From positions 62,001-126,000 of the forward strand of contig NZ_OLMK01000046.1 of assembly GCF_900290235.1 (NCBI RefSeq): a DNA stretch of 64,000 nucleotides, in the 5' to 3' direction. The position numbers and the translations under genes are program-made. This DNA is from Streptomyces sp. MA5143a. Its GTDB lineage: Bacteria; Actinomycetota; Actinomycetes; Streptomycetales; Streptomycetaceae. The notes beneath the pieces are model-generated. The model had not been told where the DNA came from. It was given only the letters and a program-made list of their open reading frames with translations, and ran no database searches. This document shows, piece after piece, positions 1 through 7,904 of the stretch (the first letter of the stretch is position 1; each line of letters starts with the position of its first letter).

Positions 1-300
1 TCGCGCGCGGAACCGGTAGCGGACGAGCGCGAAGGCGATCAGGGTGCCGAGGACGGTGGCGCCGAGGGTCGCCCAGGCGGCGAGCTGGAGGCTGAGCGAG
101 AGCGAGCCGCACAGGTCGGCGACGCCGCACGGGTCGGTCCAGGCGGCCGTGGAGAATTCCTGCCACTCGTAGTTGAAGCGGCCCTTCGGCTGGTTGAAGG
201 AGAAGACCGTGACCACGACATTGGGCAGGAGGAGATATCCGAGGGTGAGCAGTCCCGCGATGACGACGAGATGCCGCTTGAGCCAGTTCAGGAAGGCCAT
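1..300 (-). CDS. potC: Polyamine ABC transporter permease PotC, N-terminal part
   Basis: The gene is cut by the window edge; only the first 100 residues are present. They read as the second membrane permease of a spermidine/putrescine ABC importer. A first transmembrane segment lies near residues 10-33 and is followed by the FSFN motif typical of PotC/PotB-like permeases. A long extracytoplasmic loop with two Cys follows, and a second membrane segment begins near residue 68. The ATG at 300-298 directly follows the TAA of the upstream potB reading frame with no gap, so translation is probably coupled. It is the last visible gene of the operon aldehyde dehydrogenase-potD-potA-potB-potC. Substrate specificity rests on the linked PotD and the polyamine-type dehydrogenase, not on the permease itself. 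Confidence 0.85.
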   Translation of the reverse strand, partial: MAFLNWLKRHLVVIAGLLTLGYLLLPNVVVTVFSFNQPKGRFNYEWQEFSTAAWTDPCGVADLCGSLSLSLQLAAWATLGATVLGTLIAFALVRYRFRAR

Positions 301-1232
301 TTAAACCAGATCCTCCGTCCCGGACCTGCGAATGTATACCGTGACCATGATGAGGATCGCGGCCATGAGGATGAACGAGAGGGCCGCCGCCGTCGGATAG
401 TCGAGAATCCTCAGGAACTGGCTCTGGATGACGTTGCCGATCATCTGGGTGTTCGTGGAACCGAGGAGTTCGGCGTTCACGTAGTCACCGCTGGCGGGGA
501 TGAACGTCAGCAGGGTGCCCGAGACGACACCGGGCATGGACAGCGGGAAGGTGACCTTGCGGAAGGTGGTCAACGGGGTCGCGTAGAGGTCGCCCGCCGC
601 CTCGTGCAGCCGCCCGTCGATGCGCTCCAGCGAGGTGTAGAGCGGCAGGATCATGAACGGCAGGAAGTTGTAGGTGAGGCCGCAGACCACCGCGAGCGGC
701 GTGGCCAGCACACGGTCGCCCGCTGTGAGGCCGAGCCAGCTGGTGACGTCGAGGACGTGCAGCGAGTTGAGGGCGCCGACCACCGGGCCGCCGTCCGCGA
801 GGATCGTCTTCCAGGCGAGGGTGCGGATCAGGAAGCTGGTGAAGAACGGCGCGATCACCAGGATCAGGATCAGATTGCGCCACCGTCCCGCGCGGAACGC
901 GATCAGATACGCCAACGGGTAGCCCAGCAGCAGGCACAGGAACGTCGCCGTGCCGGCGTAGAGCACCGAGCGCAGGAACTGCGGGTAGTACTCGCCGAGC
1001 GCGTCCCAGTAGGTCGCGAAGTGCCAGGTGACCCGGTAGCCGTCCTCCAGGGAGCCCGTCTGCACGGACGTGGAGCCTGATAGACCATCGGCATCGCGAA
1101 GAACACGAGCAGCCAGATCAGACCGGGCGCGAGGAGCAGGTACGGCGTCCAGCGACCCCTTCTGCGGGGCGGCTTCGCCGTCGGGACGGGCGCGAGGGGT
1201 GGTGGCGCCTCGGCTTCGGTGAGGGTCGACAT
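301..1232 (-). pseudogene. potB: Polyamine ABC transporter permease PotB, frameshifted
   Basis: This is the first permease of the polyamine importer, but it is split across two frames. Frame one starts at the ATG at 1232-1230, which overlaps the potA stop as TGATG. It encodes a proline-rich cytoplasmic lead and the first membrane segment, ending MPMVYQA. From about 1076 the homologous continuation (STSVQTGSLEDGY, then several membrane segments to the TAA at 303) is in another frame. Inserting one base between GGC and TCC near 1074-1077 restores a protein of about 310 residues, the normal length for PotB. A continuous 318-codon frame starting at 1257 covers only the C-terminal part correctly and has a nonsense-like N-terminus. 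Either the gene is truly disrupted or one base was lost in sequencing. Membrane topology after repair matches a six-segment binding-protein-dependent permease with the EAA-type loop (EAAGDLYATP). Confidence 0.85.
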
Positions 1233-2383
1233 CACAGGGCCGCCCCCTCTTCGACACCGGCGTCGATGTCCTGGGCGGCGTCCAGTCCGAAGGTGTGGGC
1301 CGGGCTCCAGTGCAGGACGACGTCGGCGCCGGGGACCAGGCGGGCGTCGCGGTCGATGTTCTGCACGTACACCTCGAACTCGGGGCAGACCGAGCTGTCG
1401 ATGACGTACTGCGTGGAGACCCCGATGAAGCTGGTCGCGGCGATCTTCCCGGTGATGCGGTTGCGGCCGACCGGGATCTCGCCCGCGTCGTCCGCGTGCG
1501 TCAGCGTGATCTTCTCGGGGCGAATGCCGACGATGACCTTGCCGCCGGTGGTGGCGGGCGCCGCACATCGCGCCTCGGGCAGGACGAGCTTGCCGTCACC
1601 CGCCTTCAGCACGATCTCCTCGCCGCTCCTGGAGTCGACCTCGGCCTCGATGAGGTTGGAGGTGCCGAGGAAGTTGGCGACGAAGGTCGTCTTCGGGTTC
1701 TCGTAGAGGTCGGCCGGTGAGCCGAGCTGCTCGACCCTGCCGCCGTTCATCACGGCGACCGTGTCGGCCATGGTCATGGCCTCCTCCTGGTCGTGCGTGA
1801 CATGGATGAACGTGATCCCGACCTCGGTCTGGATGCGCTTCAGCTCCAGCTGCATCTGGCGGCGCAGCTTGAGGTCGAGGGCGCCGAGCGGCTCGTCGAG
1901 GAGCAGTACCTTGGGGTGGTTGATCAGGGCGCGGGCGACGGCGACGCGCTGCTGCTGGCCACCCGAGAGCTGGTGCGGCTTCTTGCGCGCCTGCTCGCCG
2001 AGCTGCACCAGGTCCAGCATCTCGTCGACCTGCTTCTTCACGCTCTTGAGTCCGCGCCGGCGCAGGCCGAAGGCGACGTTCTCGAAGATGTCGAGGTGGG
2101 GGAAGAGGGCGTACGACTGGAAGACGGTGTTGACCGGACGCTTGTACGGCGGAAGGTGCGTCACGTCCTGGTCGCCGAGCGACACGGTGCCCTGGGACGG
2201 TTCCTCCAGGCCGGCGATCATCCGCAGCGTGGTGGTCTTGCCGCAGCCGGAGGCGCCGAGGAGGGCGAAGAAGGAACCTTCCGGCACGGTCAGGTCGAGC
2301 GGGTGCACGGCGGTGAAGGAGCCGTAGGTCTTGCCGATGCCGGTGAGGCGGACGTCACCGCTGCTGTTCTGTGTGGTCTTCAT
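1232..2383 (-). CDS. potA: Polyamine ABC transporter ATP-binding protein PotA
   Basis: This ATPase of the spermidine/putrescine importer (383 residues) hydrolyses ATP on the cytoplasmic face of the PotB-PotC permease. Visible motifs in order are Walker A GASGCGKTT near residue 40, Q-loop FQSYALFPH, ABC signature LSGGQQQRV, Walker B VLLLDEPLGALD and the H-loop HVTHDQEEAM. They are followed by a roughly 120-residue TOBE-type C-terminal domain starting about residue 260, as in PotA/MalK-class ATPases. The ATG at 2383 is preceded by GACGAGGACC, a ribosome-binding site, and lies 8 bases after the potD stop. The gene ends in a TGATG overlap with potB. Length and domain order are normal. Confidence 0.95.
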   Translation of the reverse strand: MKTTQNSSGDVRLTGIGKTYGSFTAVHPLDLTVPEGSFFALLGASGCGKTTTLRMIAGLEEPSQGTVSLGDQDVTHLPPYKRPVNTVFQSYALFPHLDIFENVAFGLRRRGLKSVKKQVDEMLDLVQLGEQARKKPHQLSGGQQQRVAVARALINHPKVLLLDEPLGALDLKLRRQMQLELKRIQTEVGITFIHVTHDQEEAMTMADTVAVMNGGRVEQLGSPADLYENPKTTFVANFLGTSNLIEAEVDSRSGEEIVLKAGDGKLVLPEARCAAPATTGGKVIVGIRPEKITLTHADDAGEIPVGRNRITGKIAATSFIGVSTQYVIDSSVCPEFEVYVQNIDRDARLVPGADVVLHWSPAHTFGLDAAQDIDAGVEEGAAL

Positions 2384-2391
2384 GGTCCTCG

Positions 2392-3636
2392 TCACGCCCC
2401 CGTCAGCTTCGCGAACTTCTCTTCGTACGCCGTCTCTTCCTTCTGGGAGAGGGAGCGGAAGGCGTGGGACTTGGCCGCCATGGCGGCGTCGGGGATGATC
2501 AGCGGATTGTTCGCCGCGTCCTCGTCGATCTTGGCCAGCTCCGCCTTCACGCCGTCGACGGGGCACACGTAGTTGATGTACGCGGCGAGTTCGGCGGCCG
2601 GCTTCGGCTCGTAGTAGTAGTCGATGAGCCGTTCGGCGTTGGTCTTGTGGCGGGCCTTGTTCGGGATCAGCAGGTTGTCCGTCGAGGTCATGTAGCCGCT
2701 GTCGGGGATGACGAAGTCGACGTCCGGGGTGTCCGCCTTGAGCTGGACGACGTCACCGGCCCACGCGATACAGGCCGCGAGGTCGCCCTTGCTCAGGTCG
2801 GAGGTGTAGTCGTTGCCGGTGAAGCGGCGGATCTGGCCCTGGTCGACGGCCTTCTGGAGGCGGGCGATCGCCGCGTCGTAGTCGTCGTCGGAGAACTTCG
2901 CCGGGTCCTTGCCCATGTCCAGCAGGGTCATCCCGATGCTGTCGCGCATCTCGGAGAGGAAGCCGATGCGGCCCTTCAGCTTCGGGTTGTCGAGCATGTC
3001 GGAGACCGACGTGACCTCCTCGCCGTCGAGGGCCTTCTTGTTGTAGGCGATGACGGTCGAGATGCCCTGCCAGGGGTAGGAGTAGGCCCGCCCCGGGTCC
3101 CAGTCCGGGCTGCGGAACTGCTGGGAGAGGTTCATGAAGGCGTGCGGCAGGTTGGACGGGTCCAGTTTCTGGACCCACCCGAAGCGGATCAGCCGGGCGG
3201 CCAGCCAGTCGGTGACGCAGATGAGGTCGCGGCCGGTGGCCTGACCTGCGGCGAGCTGCGGCTTGATCTTGCCGAAGAACTCGACGTTGTCGTTGATGTC
3301 CTCGGTGTACTTGACCTTGATGCCGGTGCGCTTCGTGAACGCGTCGAGGCTCGGGTGGTGCTTGCCGCTGTCGTCGACGTCCATGTACTCGGTCCAGTTG
3401 GAGAAGGCGATCTCCTTCTCCTTGGCCGAGTGGTCCTCGGACGAGACGCCCGCGGTGTTCTTCGCCGCGGGGATGCCGCAGGCGCTCAGCGTGCCGAGCG
3501 CGCCGACGGCGAGCGCGCCGCCCGTTCCGGCGCGCAGCAGCGAACGGCGGGTCAGCGCGGCCCTGCCGTTCCTGAGACTGCGCCGCATGGCGGCCACCTG
3601 GGCCGGGGACAGGCGGTCGGGCTCGTACTGCTCCAT
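2392..3636 (-). CDS. potD: Polyamine ABC transporter substrate-binding lipoprotein PotD
   Basis: This is an extracytoplasmic binding lipoprotein of 414 residues that delivers polyamines to the PotABC importer. The N-terminus has a twin-arginine motif (TRRSLLRAG, Arg30-Arg31), a hydrophobic stretch and a lipobox LSAC with Cys53. Export through Tat followed by lipid anchoring is therefore likely. The mature part has the type 1 polyamine-binding fold signatures SNWTEYMD, INDNVEFFGK, FTGNDYTSDL and a C-terminal NYVCPVDG segment. It shares these with a second PotD-like protein 11 kb away (13585-14778), so the two are paralogues. The gene lies between the aldehyde dehydrogenase (84-base gap) and potA (8-base gap). 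The leader before the ATG contains a duplicated 15-base element (3646-3675). Confidence 0.93.
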   Translation of the reverse strand: MEQYEPDRLSPAQVAAMRRSLRNGRAALTRRSLLRAGTGGALAVGALGTLSACGIPAAKNTAGVSSEDHSAKEKEIAFSNWTEYMDVDDSGKHHPSLDAFTKRTGIKVKYTEDINDNVEFFGKIKPQLAAGQATGRDLICVTDWLAARLIRFGWVQKLDPSNLPHAFMNLSQQFRSPDWDPGRAYSYPWQGISTVIAYNKKALDGEEVTSVSDMLDNPKLKGRIGFLSEMRDSIGMTLLDMGKDPAKFSDDDYDAAIARLQKAVDQGQIRRFTGNDYTSDLSKGDLAACIAWAGDVVQLKADTPDVDFVIPDSGYMTSTDNLLIPNKARHKTNAERLIDYYYEPKPAAELAAYINYVCPVDGVKAELAKIDEDAANNPLIIPDAAMAAKSHAFRSLSQKEETAYEEKFAKLTGA

Positions 3637-3645
3637 GCGCGTGAT

Positions 3646-3675
3646 GCCCTTTCGGGAGGTGCCCTTTCGGGAGGG
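3646..3675. repeat. Two-copy 15-bp tandem repeat in the potD leader
   Basis: Two adjacent 15-base copies (gccctttcgggaggt, last base varied) lie between the aldehyde dehydrogenase stop and the potD start. On the coding strand each copy ends in GAAAGGGC, so one copy supplies the purine-rich stretch upstream of the potD ATG and the other duplicates it. It could affect translation initiation; no function is demonstrated by the sequence alone. Confidence 0.6.
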
Positions 3676-3719
3676 TGGCGAGGACCGGCCGGAGGTCGGG
3701 CGGGCGGTCCACGGTCTGA

Positions 3720-5255
3720 CTAGCGGTCCCCGAAGATCGTGCGGTGCCAGTCCTTCCTTGCCACCGCCGTATTGTCGAACATGACGTGCTTGATCTGCGT
3801 GTACTCCTCGAACGAGTACGCCGACATGTCCTTGCCGAAGCCGGACGCCCGGTAGCCGCCGTGCGGCATCTCACTGATGATCGGAATGTGGTCGTTGACC
3901 CACACGCACCCGGCCTTGATCTCCCGTGTCGCACGGCCCGCCCGGTACACGTCGCGCGTCCACGCGGAGGCGGCGAGCCCGTACGGGGTGTCGTTGGCCA
4001 GGCTGATGCCCTCGTCGTCACTGTCGAAGGGCAGCACGACGAGGACGGGGCCGAAGATCTCCGACTGGACGATCTCGCTGTCCTGGGCGGCGTCGGCGAC
4101 GAGGGTCGGACGATAGTACGCGCCCTTCGCGAGCTCGCCCTGCGGTGCTTCTCCGCCGGCGACCACGCGTGCGTACCCGCGGGCCCGGTCGACGAAGCCG
4201 GCGACCCGGTCGCGCTGGACCTGCGAGATCAGCGGGCCGAGGTCGGTGCCGTGCGCGAAGGGGTCGCCCAGCCGGACGGTCTCCATGAGGGCGGCCGTGC
4301 GCTCGACGAACGCCTCGTAGAGGGGACGCTGGATGTACGCGCGCGTGGCCGCCGTGCAGTCCTGCCCGGTGTTGATGAGGGCGCCGGCGACGGCGCCGTG
4401 CACGGCCGCGTCCAGGTCCGCGTCGTCGAAGACGACGAAGGGGGCCTTGCCTCCGAGTTCCAGGTGGAGCCGTTTGACGGTGGCGGTGGCGATCTCGGCG
4501 ACCCGCTTGCCGACGGCGGTGGAGCCGGTGAAGGACGTCATGGCCACATCGGGGTGCCCGACGAGGTGCTCGCCGGCCACCCTGCCGGTGCCGGTGACGA
4601 TGTTGATCACGCCGTCGGGGATTCCGGCGTCCGTGGCGGCCTGCGCGAACAGCAGCGAGGTGAGCGGGGTCAGCTCGGCGGGCTTGAGGACGATCGTGTT
4701 GCCCGCGGCGACCGCCGGGAGGATCTTCCAGGCGGCCATCTGGAGAGGGTAGTTCCAGGGGGCGATGGAGCCGACGACCCCGATGGGCTCACGCCGTACG
4801 TACGAGGTGTGGTCCCCGGAGTACTCGCCGGCCGACTGGCCCTGGAGGTGCCGGGCCGCGCCCGCGAAGAAGGCGGTGTTGTCGATGGTGCCGGGGACGT
4901 CGAACTCACGGGTGAGCTTCAGCGGCTTCCCGCACTGGAGCGACTCGGCGCGGGCGAACTCCTCGGCCCGGTCGGCGAGCACGGCGGCGAACCGGTGCAG
5001 TGCGTCGGACCGCTCGCCGGGCGTGGTCGCGGCCCAGCCGGGGAAGGCGCGGCGGGCCGCGGCGACGGCCGCGTCCACGTCGTCGGTGCCGGCCAGCTCA
5101 TAGGTGAGGATTTCGTCGCCGGTGGCGGGGTCGACGACCGCGTGCGTGTGACCCGATGTGCCCTTCGTGAGGCGGCCGGCGATGTACTGCGCACCGGCCG
5201 CGAAGCGTTCCTGCGCGGGGAATCGGTCCGGGGTGGCGGTGCCCGGGTTCTGCAT
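3720..5255 (-). CDS. Aldehyde dehydrogenase, aminobutyraldehyde type
   Basis: This NAD(P)-dependent aldehyde dehydrogenase of 511 residues probably oxidises 4-aminobutyraldehyde or a glutamylated aminoaldehyde made during putrescine breakdown. It has the APWNYP nucleotide-binding segment, FTGSTAVGK, the general base Glu266 in LELGGK and the catalytic Cys300 in NTGQDC. A C-terminal EMPHGGYRASGFGKDMS block is typical of the betaine/aminobutyraldehyde dehydrogenase group. The ATG at 5255 is preceded by GGCGGAGGAGAG, a very good ribosome-binding site; in-frame codons further upstream lack one. It is the first gene of the pot operon, which places it with polyamine uptake. The substrate is inferred from the neighbours. 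A second, shorter paralogue sits at 14831-16267. Confidence 0.9.
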   Translation of the reverse strand: MQNPGTATPDRFPAQERFAAGAQYIAGRLTKGTSGHTHAVVDPATGDEILTYELAGTDDVDAAVAAARRAFPGWAATTPGERSDALHRFAAVLADRAEEFARAESLQCGKPLKLTREFDVPGTIDNTAFFAGAARHLQGQSAGEYSGDHTSYVRREPIGVVGSIAPWNYPLQMAAWKILPAVAAGNTIVLKPAELTPLTSLLFAQAATDAGIPDGVINIVTGTGRVAGEHLVGHPDVAMTSFTGSTAVGKRVAEIATATVKRLHLELGGKAPFVVFDDADLDAAVHGAVAGALINTGQDCTAATRAYIQRPLYEAFVERTAALMETVRLGDPFAHGTDLGPLISQVQRDRVAGFVDRARGYARVVAGGEAPQGELAKGAYYRPTLVADAAQDSEIVQSEIFGPVLVVLPFDSDDEGISLANDTPYGLAASAWTRDVYRAGRATREIKAGCVWVNDHIPIISEMPHGGYRASGFGKDMSAYSFEEYTQIKHVMFDNTAVARKDWHRTIFGDR

Positions 5256-5466
5256 GTCGCTCTCCTCCGCCTTGTCCCCCTGTGTCCTGGGGACGGGTGG
5301 CGTAGCTCCAGCTCGATTTGAGTGCCGATCCTGGCAGAGGGATGGGGCATCAACAAGTGATTCCGTTGTTGCCTTTTGGTTACGCGACGGAATCTGTCGA
5401 CCAGGTGTCCAGTCGCAGGCGAAAATCGAGGACGGAGTGTCAGTGGCGGGTGCCACACTCGTCGGC

Positions 5467-6030
5467 ATGCTGAAGATCGATTCTTGGGACGCGCTGGTCA
5501 GCGAGGTCCGGGCGGGGGCGAGGGTCAAGTACCTGCATTTCTGGGGGCACCGTCCGCGACCCGACGGCCGGGTGGGGCCGAGCTGTCTGAGTCAGTGGTG
5601 GCCGTCGCCGTTCACGGTGGACGGCGTGGAGTACGCGACGGCGGAGCACTGGATGATGGCGTCCAAGGCTCGGCTGTTCGGCGACGTGGAGGCGGAGCGC
5701 AAGGCCGTCGCGGCGACGAGCCCGGCGATGGCGAAGAAGGTGGGGCGCCTCGTACGCGGCTTCGACGAGGCCCTGTGGGAGCGGGAGCGCTTCGGCATCG
5801 TCGTCGAGGGCAGCGTCCACAAGTTCGCCGCGCACGACGACCTGCGGGCCTGGCTGCTGGGCACGACGGGCCGCGTCCTCGTCGAGGCCAGCCCCCTGGA
5901 CCGCGTCTGGGGCATCGGCCTCGCGGCGGACGACGAACGCGCGATGGACCCGGCGCAGTGGCGCGGCCCCAACCTGCTGGGCTTCGCCCTGATGGAGGCG
6001 CGGGAGCGGCTGCTGCGGGGGGAGGGGTAG
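5467..6030 (+). CDS. NADAR family protein (YbiA/RibX-like)
   Basis: This protein of 187 residues belongs to the NADAR (NAD and ADP-ribose) superfamily. Diagnostic segments are the early YLHFWGH strand, CLSQWWPSPF, the YATAEHWMMASKARLFGD block with the Glu-His pair, and the C-terminal DRVWGIGLAADD and NLLGFALMEARERL motifs. Family members include glycosidases that remove damaged riboflavin intermediates or ADP-ribose linkages. I chose the ATG at 5467, but it has no obvious ribosome-binding site. A GTG at 5443, 10 bases after GAGGA, would add eight residues and is a serious alternative. The gene is divergent from the polyamine dehydrogenase across about 200 bases and stands alone. The exact substrate cannot be read from the sequence. 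Confidence 0.85.
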   Translation: MLKIDSWDALVSEVRAGARVKYLHFWGHRPRPDGRVGPSCLSQWWPSPFTVDGVEYATAEHWMMASKARLFGDVEAERKAVAATSPAMAKKVGRLVRGFDEALWERERFGIVVEGSVHKFAAHDDLRAWLLGTTGRVLVEASPLDRVWGIGLAADDERAMDPAQWRGPNLLGFALMEARERLLRGEG

Positions 6031-6046
6031 CCGGGGGCCGGGGCCG

Positions 6047-6089
6047 GGTGGCCGCAGGCCCGCAGGGGGCCGCGGCCCTGACGGCCACC
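6047..6089. terminator. Hairpin between convergent NADAR and DUF4190 genes
   Basis: Inverted arms GGTGGCCG (6047-6054) and CGGCCACC (6082-6089) flank a very GC-rich loop between the two convergent genes. There is no T-run, which is usual in this group of organisms. It could terminate both transcripts. The arms are short, so this is tentative. Confidence 0.4.
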
Positions 6090-6122
6090 GCGGCAGGCCT
6101 GTAGGGGTGGGCCGGGGAAGGG

Positions 6123-7637
6123 CTACCGGCTCGGCTTGGCGAGGTGGGCGAACGGCGGCGGGGTGTTCTCGGCCGGTAGGACCAGGGACAGGGAGGTGTC
6201 ATAGCCGTCGTCGAAGACGTCGGTGTCCGACTCGTCCGTGCCGTCCGGTGCGACGACGATCAGGACGAAGAAGCCGATGCCCATGAGGAAGCCGGCGATG
6301 CCGCAGATGATCCCGGCCAGCGCGTGCCCGGGGTTGGTCGCCTCGCCCCGGCTCGCCTTGGCGCGGCCGATGACGCCGAAGATCACCGCCATCACGCCCA
6401 ACAGGATCGCCAGCGGCCACATGCAGAAGACTGTGGCCGCGCAGATCCCGAGCACCATCGAGGCGATGCCCGTCCCGTTGCTCGGCGGGGGCGGCATGAG
6501 CGGCCAGCCGTAACCGGAGGTGGGCGTCTGCCCGGCCGGGCCGGGACCGCCACCCGGGTACGGCGCATAGCCGTACGGGAACTGCCCCGGCCCGTCGGGG
6601 CTGATCGGCGGCGGCGGCACGGGGGCGCCGCTCATCGCGCCGGGCAGGTGGGGTGGGGGTGGGTAGCCGTGGGCAGCCGGGTCCTGGGGAGCGAAGGGGG
6701 CGCCGGGTCCGGGTGTCGACGTCGGCGGAGGGTAGGCAGCGGCGGGCGCGGGTGGGGGGTACGCGGCGTAGGGCGCGGGCGTCGGGTAGGTCGTCGTCCC
6801 GTCGGAGGGCGGGGCGAACGGGTTGCTCGGGGCGGGGCCCTGCGCGACGGGGTGCGGAGGCCCTGCGGGCGGGGCGAAGGGATTGGCGGCGTGCGGCGCC
6901 GGGGAGGGCGACCCGGCCGAGGGCGGGGCGAAGGGATTGGCCGGGTGCGGCGCGGGCGCCGGGAAGGCCGTCGTGTTCCCCGGTGGCGCGAAGGGGGCGG
7001 GGGCCCCGGCCGCGGTGGCGGATGGCGGGGTCCACCCGGGAGGGGTCACGGGCTCATGCGCGGCGGGGGCCGGCCCACCGGGGCCGACCCAGGGACGGGG
7101 CGCCTCGGGCACCGGCGCGGGATCCTTCACACCGGCGGCGGCCGACTTGTCGAGCGACAGCCGAGCGGCATCCGCCACGTCGACACTGGCAGGCTTGTCT
7201 AGCGGCAGCCGGGCAGCGTCCGCCACGTCCGCATGCGCAGGCTTGTCTAGCGACAGCCGAGCGGCATCCGCCACGTCGGCACTGGCAGGCTTGTCTAGCG
7301 ACAGTCGGGCAGCGTCCGCCACGTCCGCATGCGCAGGTTTGTCGAGCATGACCTGCCGGGTGGGCGCCGACGGCGCTCGGTCCTCGGGGAGGGGCGGCAG
7401 GTCCACGGGCGCGGCCTCTCCCTCCGATCCCTCCGCCCACTCCGACGTGGGCGCGGCGACCTCCCCGGCGGCAGCCCCCTCGGGCGCCGTCCCGGCCACC
7501 TCGACCGCTGCCCCGGACCCCTCGGTCCCGGCGGCGCCCTCGCCGGATATCGCCTCCTCCGCCGGCGCCACCCCAGCCCCCCGCAGTGTCGGCGGGTCTG
7601 CCGGTGTCGCCGGGGTCGTGGCCTCGTCGGACGACAT
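6123..7637 (-). CDS. DUF4190 membrane protein with tandem-repeat and proline-rich N-terminus
   Basis: This protein of 504 residues has three parts. An acidic Ala/Glu-rich start is followed by five 16-residue repeats (consensus LDKPAxADVADAARLS) at about residues 98-177. A long proline/alanine-rich stretch (NPFAPP, YPPP) extends to about 390. The C-terminal DUF4190 domain has two membrane segments separated by a short loop with GRAKASRGE and the NPGHALAG motif, and an acidic tail follows. The N-terminal 400 residues should be cytoplasmic and disordered. The ATG at 7637 is preceded by GAGGGGGA. DUF4190 proteins of actinomycetes have no established function; the proline-rich lead may bind partner proteins. 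The repeat array (see separate entry) is the odd part. Confidence 0.85.
   Translation of the reverse strand: MSSDEATTPATPADPPTLRGAGVAPAEEAISGEGAAGTEGSGAAVEVAGTAPEGAAAGEVAAPTSEWAEGSEGEAAPVDLPPLPEDRAPSAPTRQVMLDKPAHADVADAARLSLDKPASADVADAARLSLDKPAHADVADAARLPLDKPASVDVADAARLSLDKSAAAGVKDPAPVPEAPRPWVGPGGPAPAAHEPVTPPGWTPPSATAAGAPAPFAPPGNTTAFPAPAPHPANPFAPPSAGSPSPAPHAANPFAPPAGPPHPVAQGPAPSNPFAPPSDGTTTYPTPAPYAAYPPPAPAAAYPPPTSTPGPGAPFAPQDPAAHGYPPPPHLPGAMSGAPVPPPPISPDGPGQFPYGYAPYPGGGPGPAGQTPTSGYGWPLMPPPPSNGTGIASMVLGICAATVFCMWPLAILLGVMAVIFGVIGRAKASRGEATNPGHALAGIICGIAGFLMGIGFFVLIVVAPDGTDESDTDVFDDGYDTSLSLVLPAENTPPPFAHLAKPSR
7107..7346 (-). repeat. In-frame 48-bp tandem repeat with 96-bp higher-order period
   Basis: Four full and one decayed 48-base units lie head to tail inside the DUF4190 gene: 7346-7299, 7298-7251, 7250-7203, 7202-7155 and decayed 7154-7107. 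Units alternate between type A (GCGCATGCGGACGTGGCGGA core) and type B (GCCAGTGCCGACGTGGCGGA-like core), so the true period is an A-B pair of 96 bases. Units 2-4 begin with CTA, a very rare leucine codon in this genome type. The near identity of copies one pair apart indicates recent duplication of the pair. Confidence 0.93.
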
Positions 7638-7904
7638 GCGCGGGTCCCCCTCTGTTCCGTTCCGCGTCGTGGCGTTGCGTCTCGTTGATCCCGTCGTACC
7701 GCTGATCCCGTGCGCCGTACCGAACGACCGGACAACAGCGGACGACGGCGCACAATCAGCCGTACGTTCGGTCATGCTAAAGCCCGAGGCCCCCGGCACG
7801 GATCTCGCCGCCTACGATGATCCCCGAGTCATCGATCAGCCGATCACCCGCGTCCCCCGACGAAGACCACCGGTCCGGGCCGGACGCCGTTCCCGGGAGG
7901 AACC
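7638..7904. other. Divergent intergenic region
   Basis: This 267-base stretch separates the DUF4190 gene from the divergent adenosine deaminase gene and must hold both promoters. I see no confident -35/-10 pair or operator. Only the ribosome-binding sites at the two ends are clear. Confidence 0.5.

Noticed and set aside
301..1257. A normal 318-codon CDS starting at 1257 in place of a frameshifted potB
   Set aside because: Its first 60 residues have no relation to a permease. The real N-terminal segment with a membrane helix is found in the other frame starting at 1232, which overlaps the potA stop as usual in operons.
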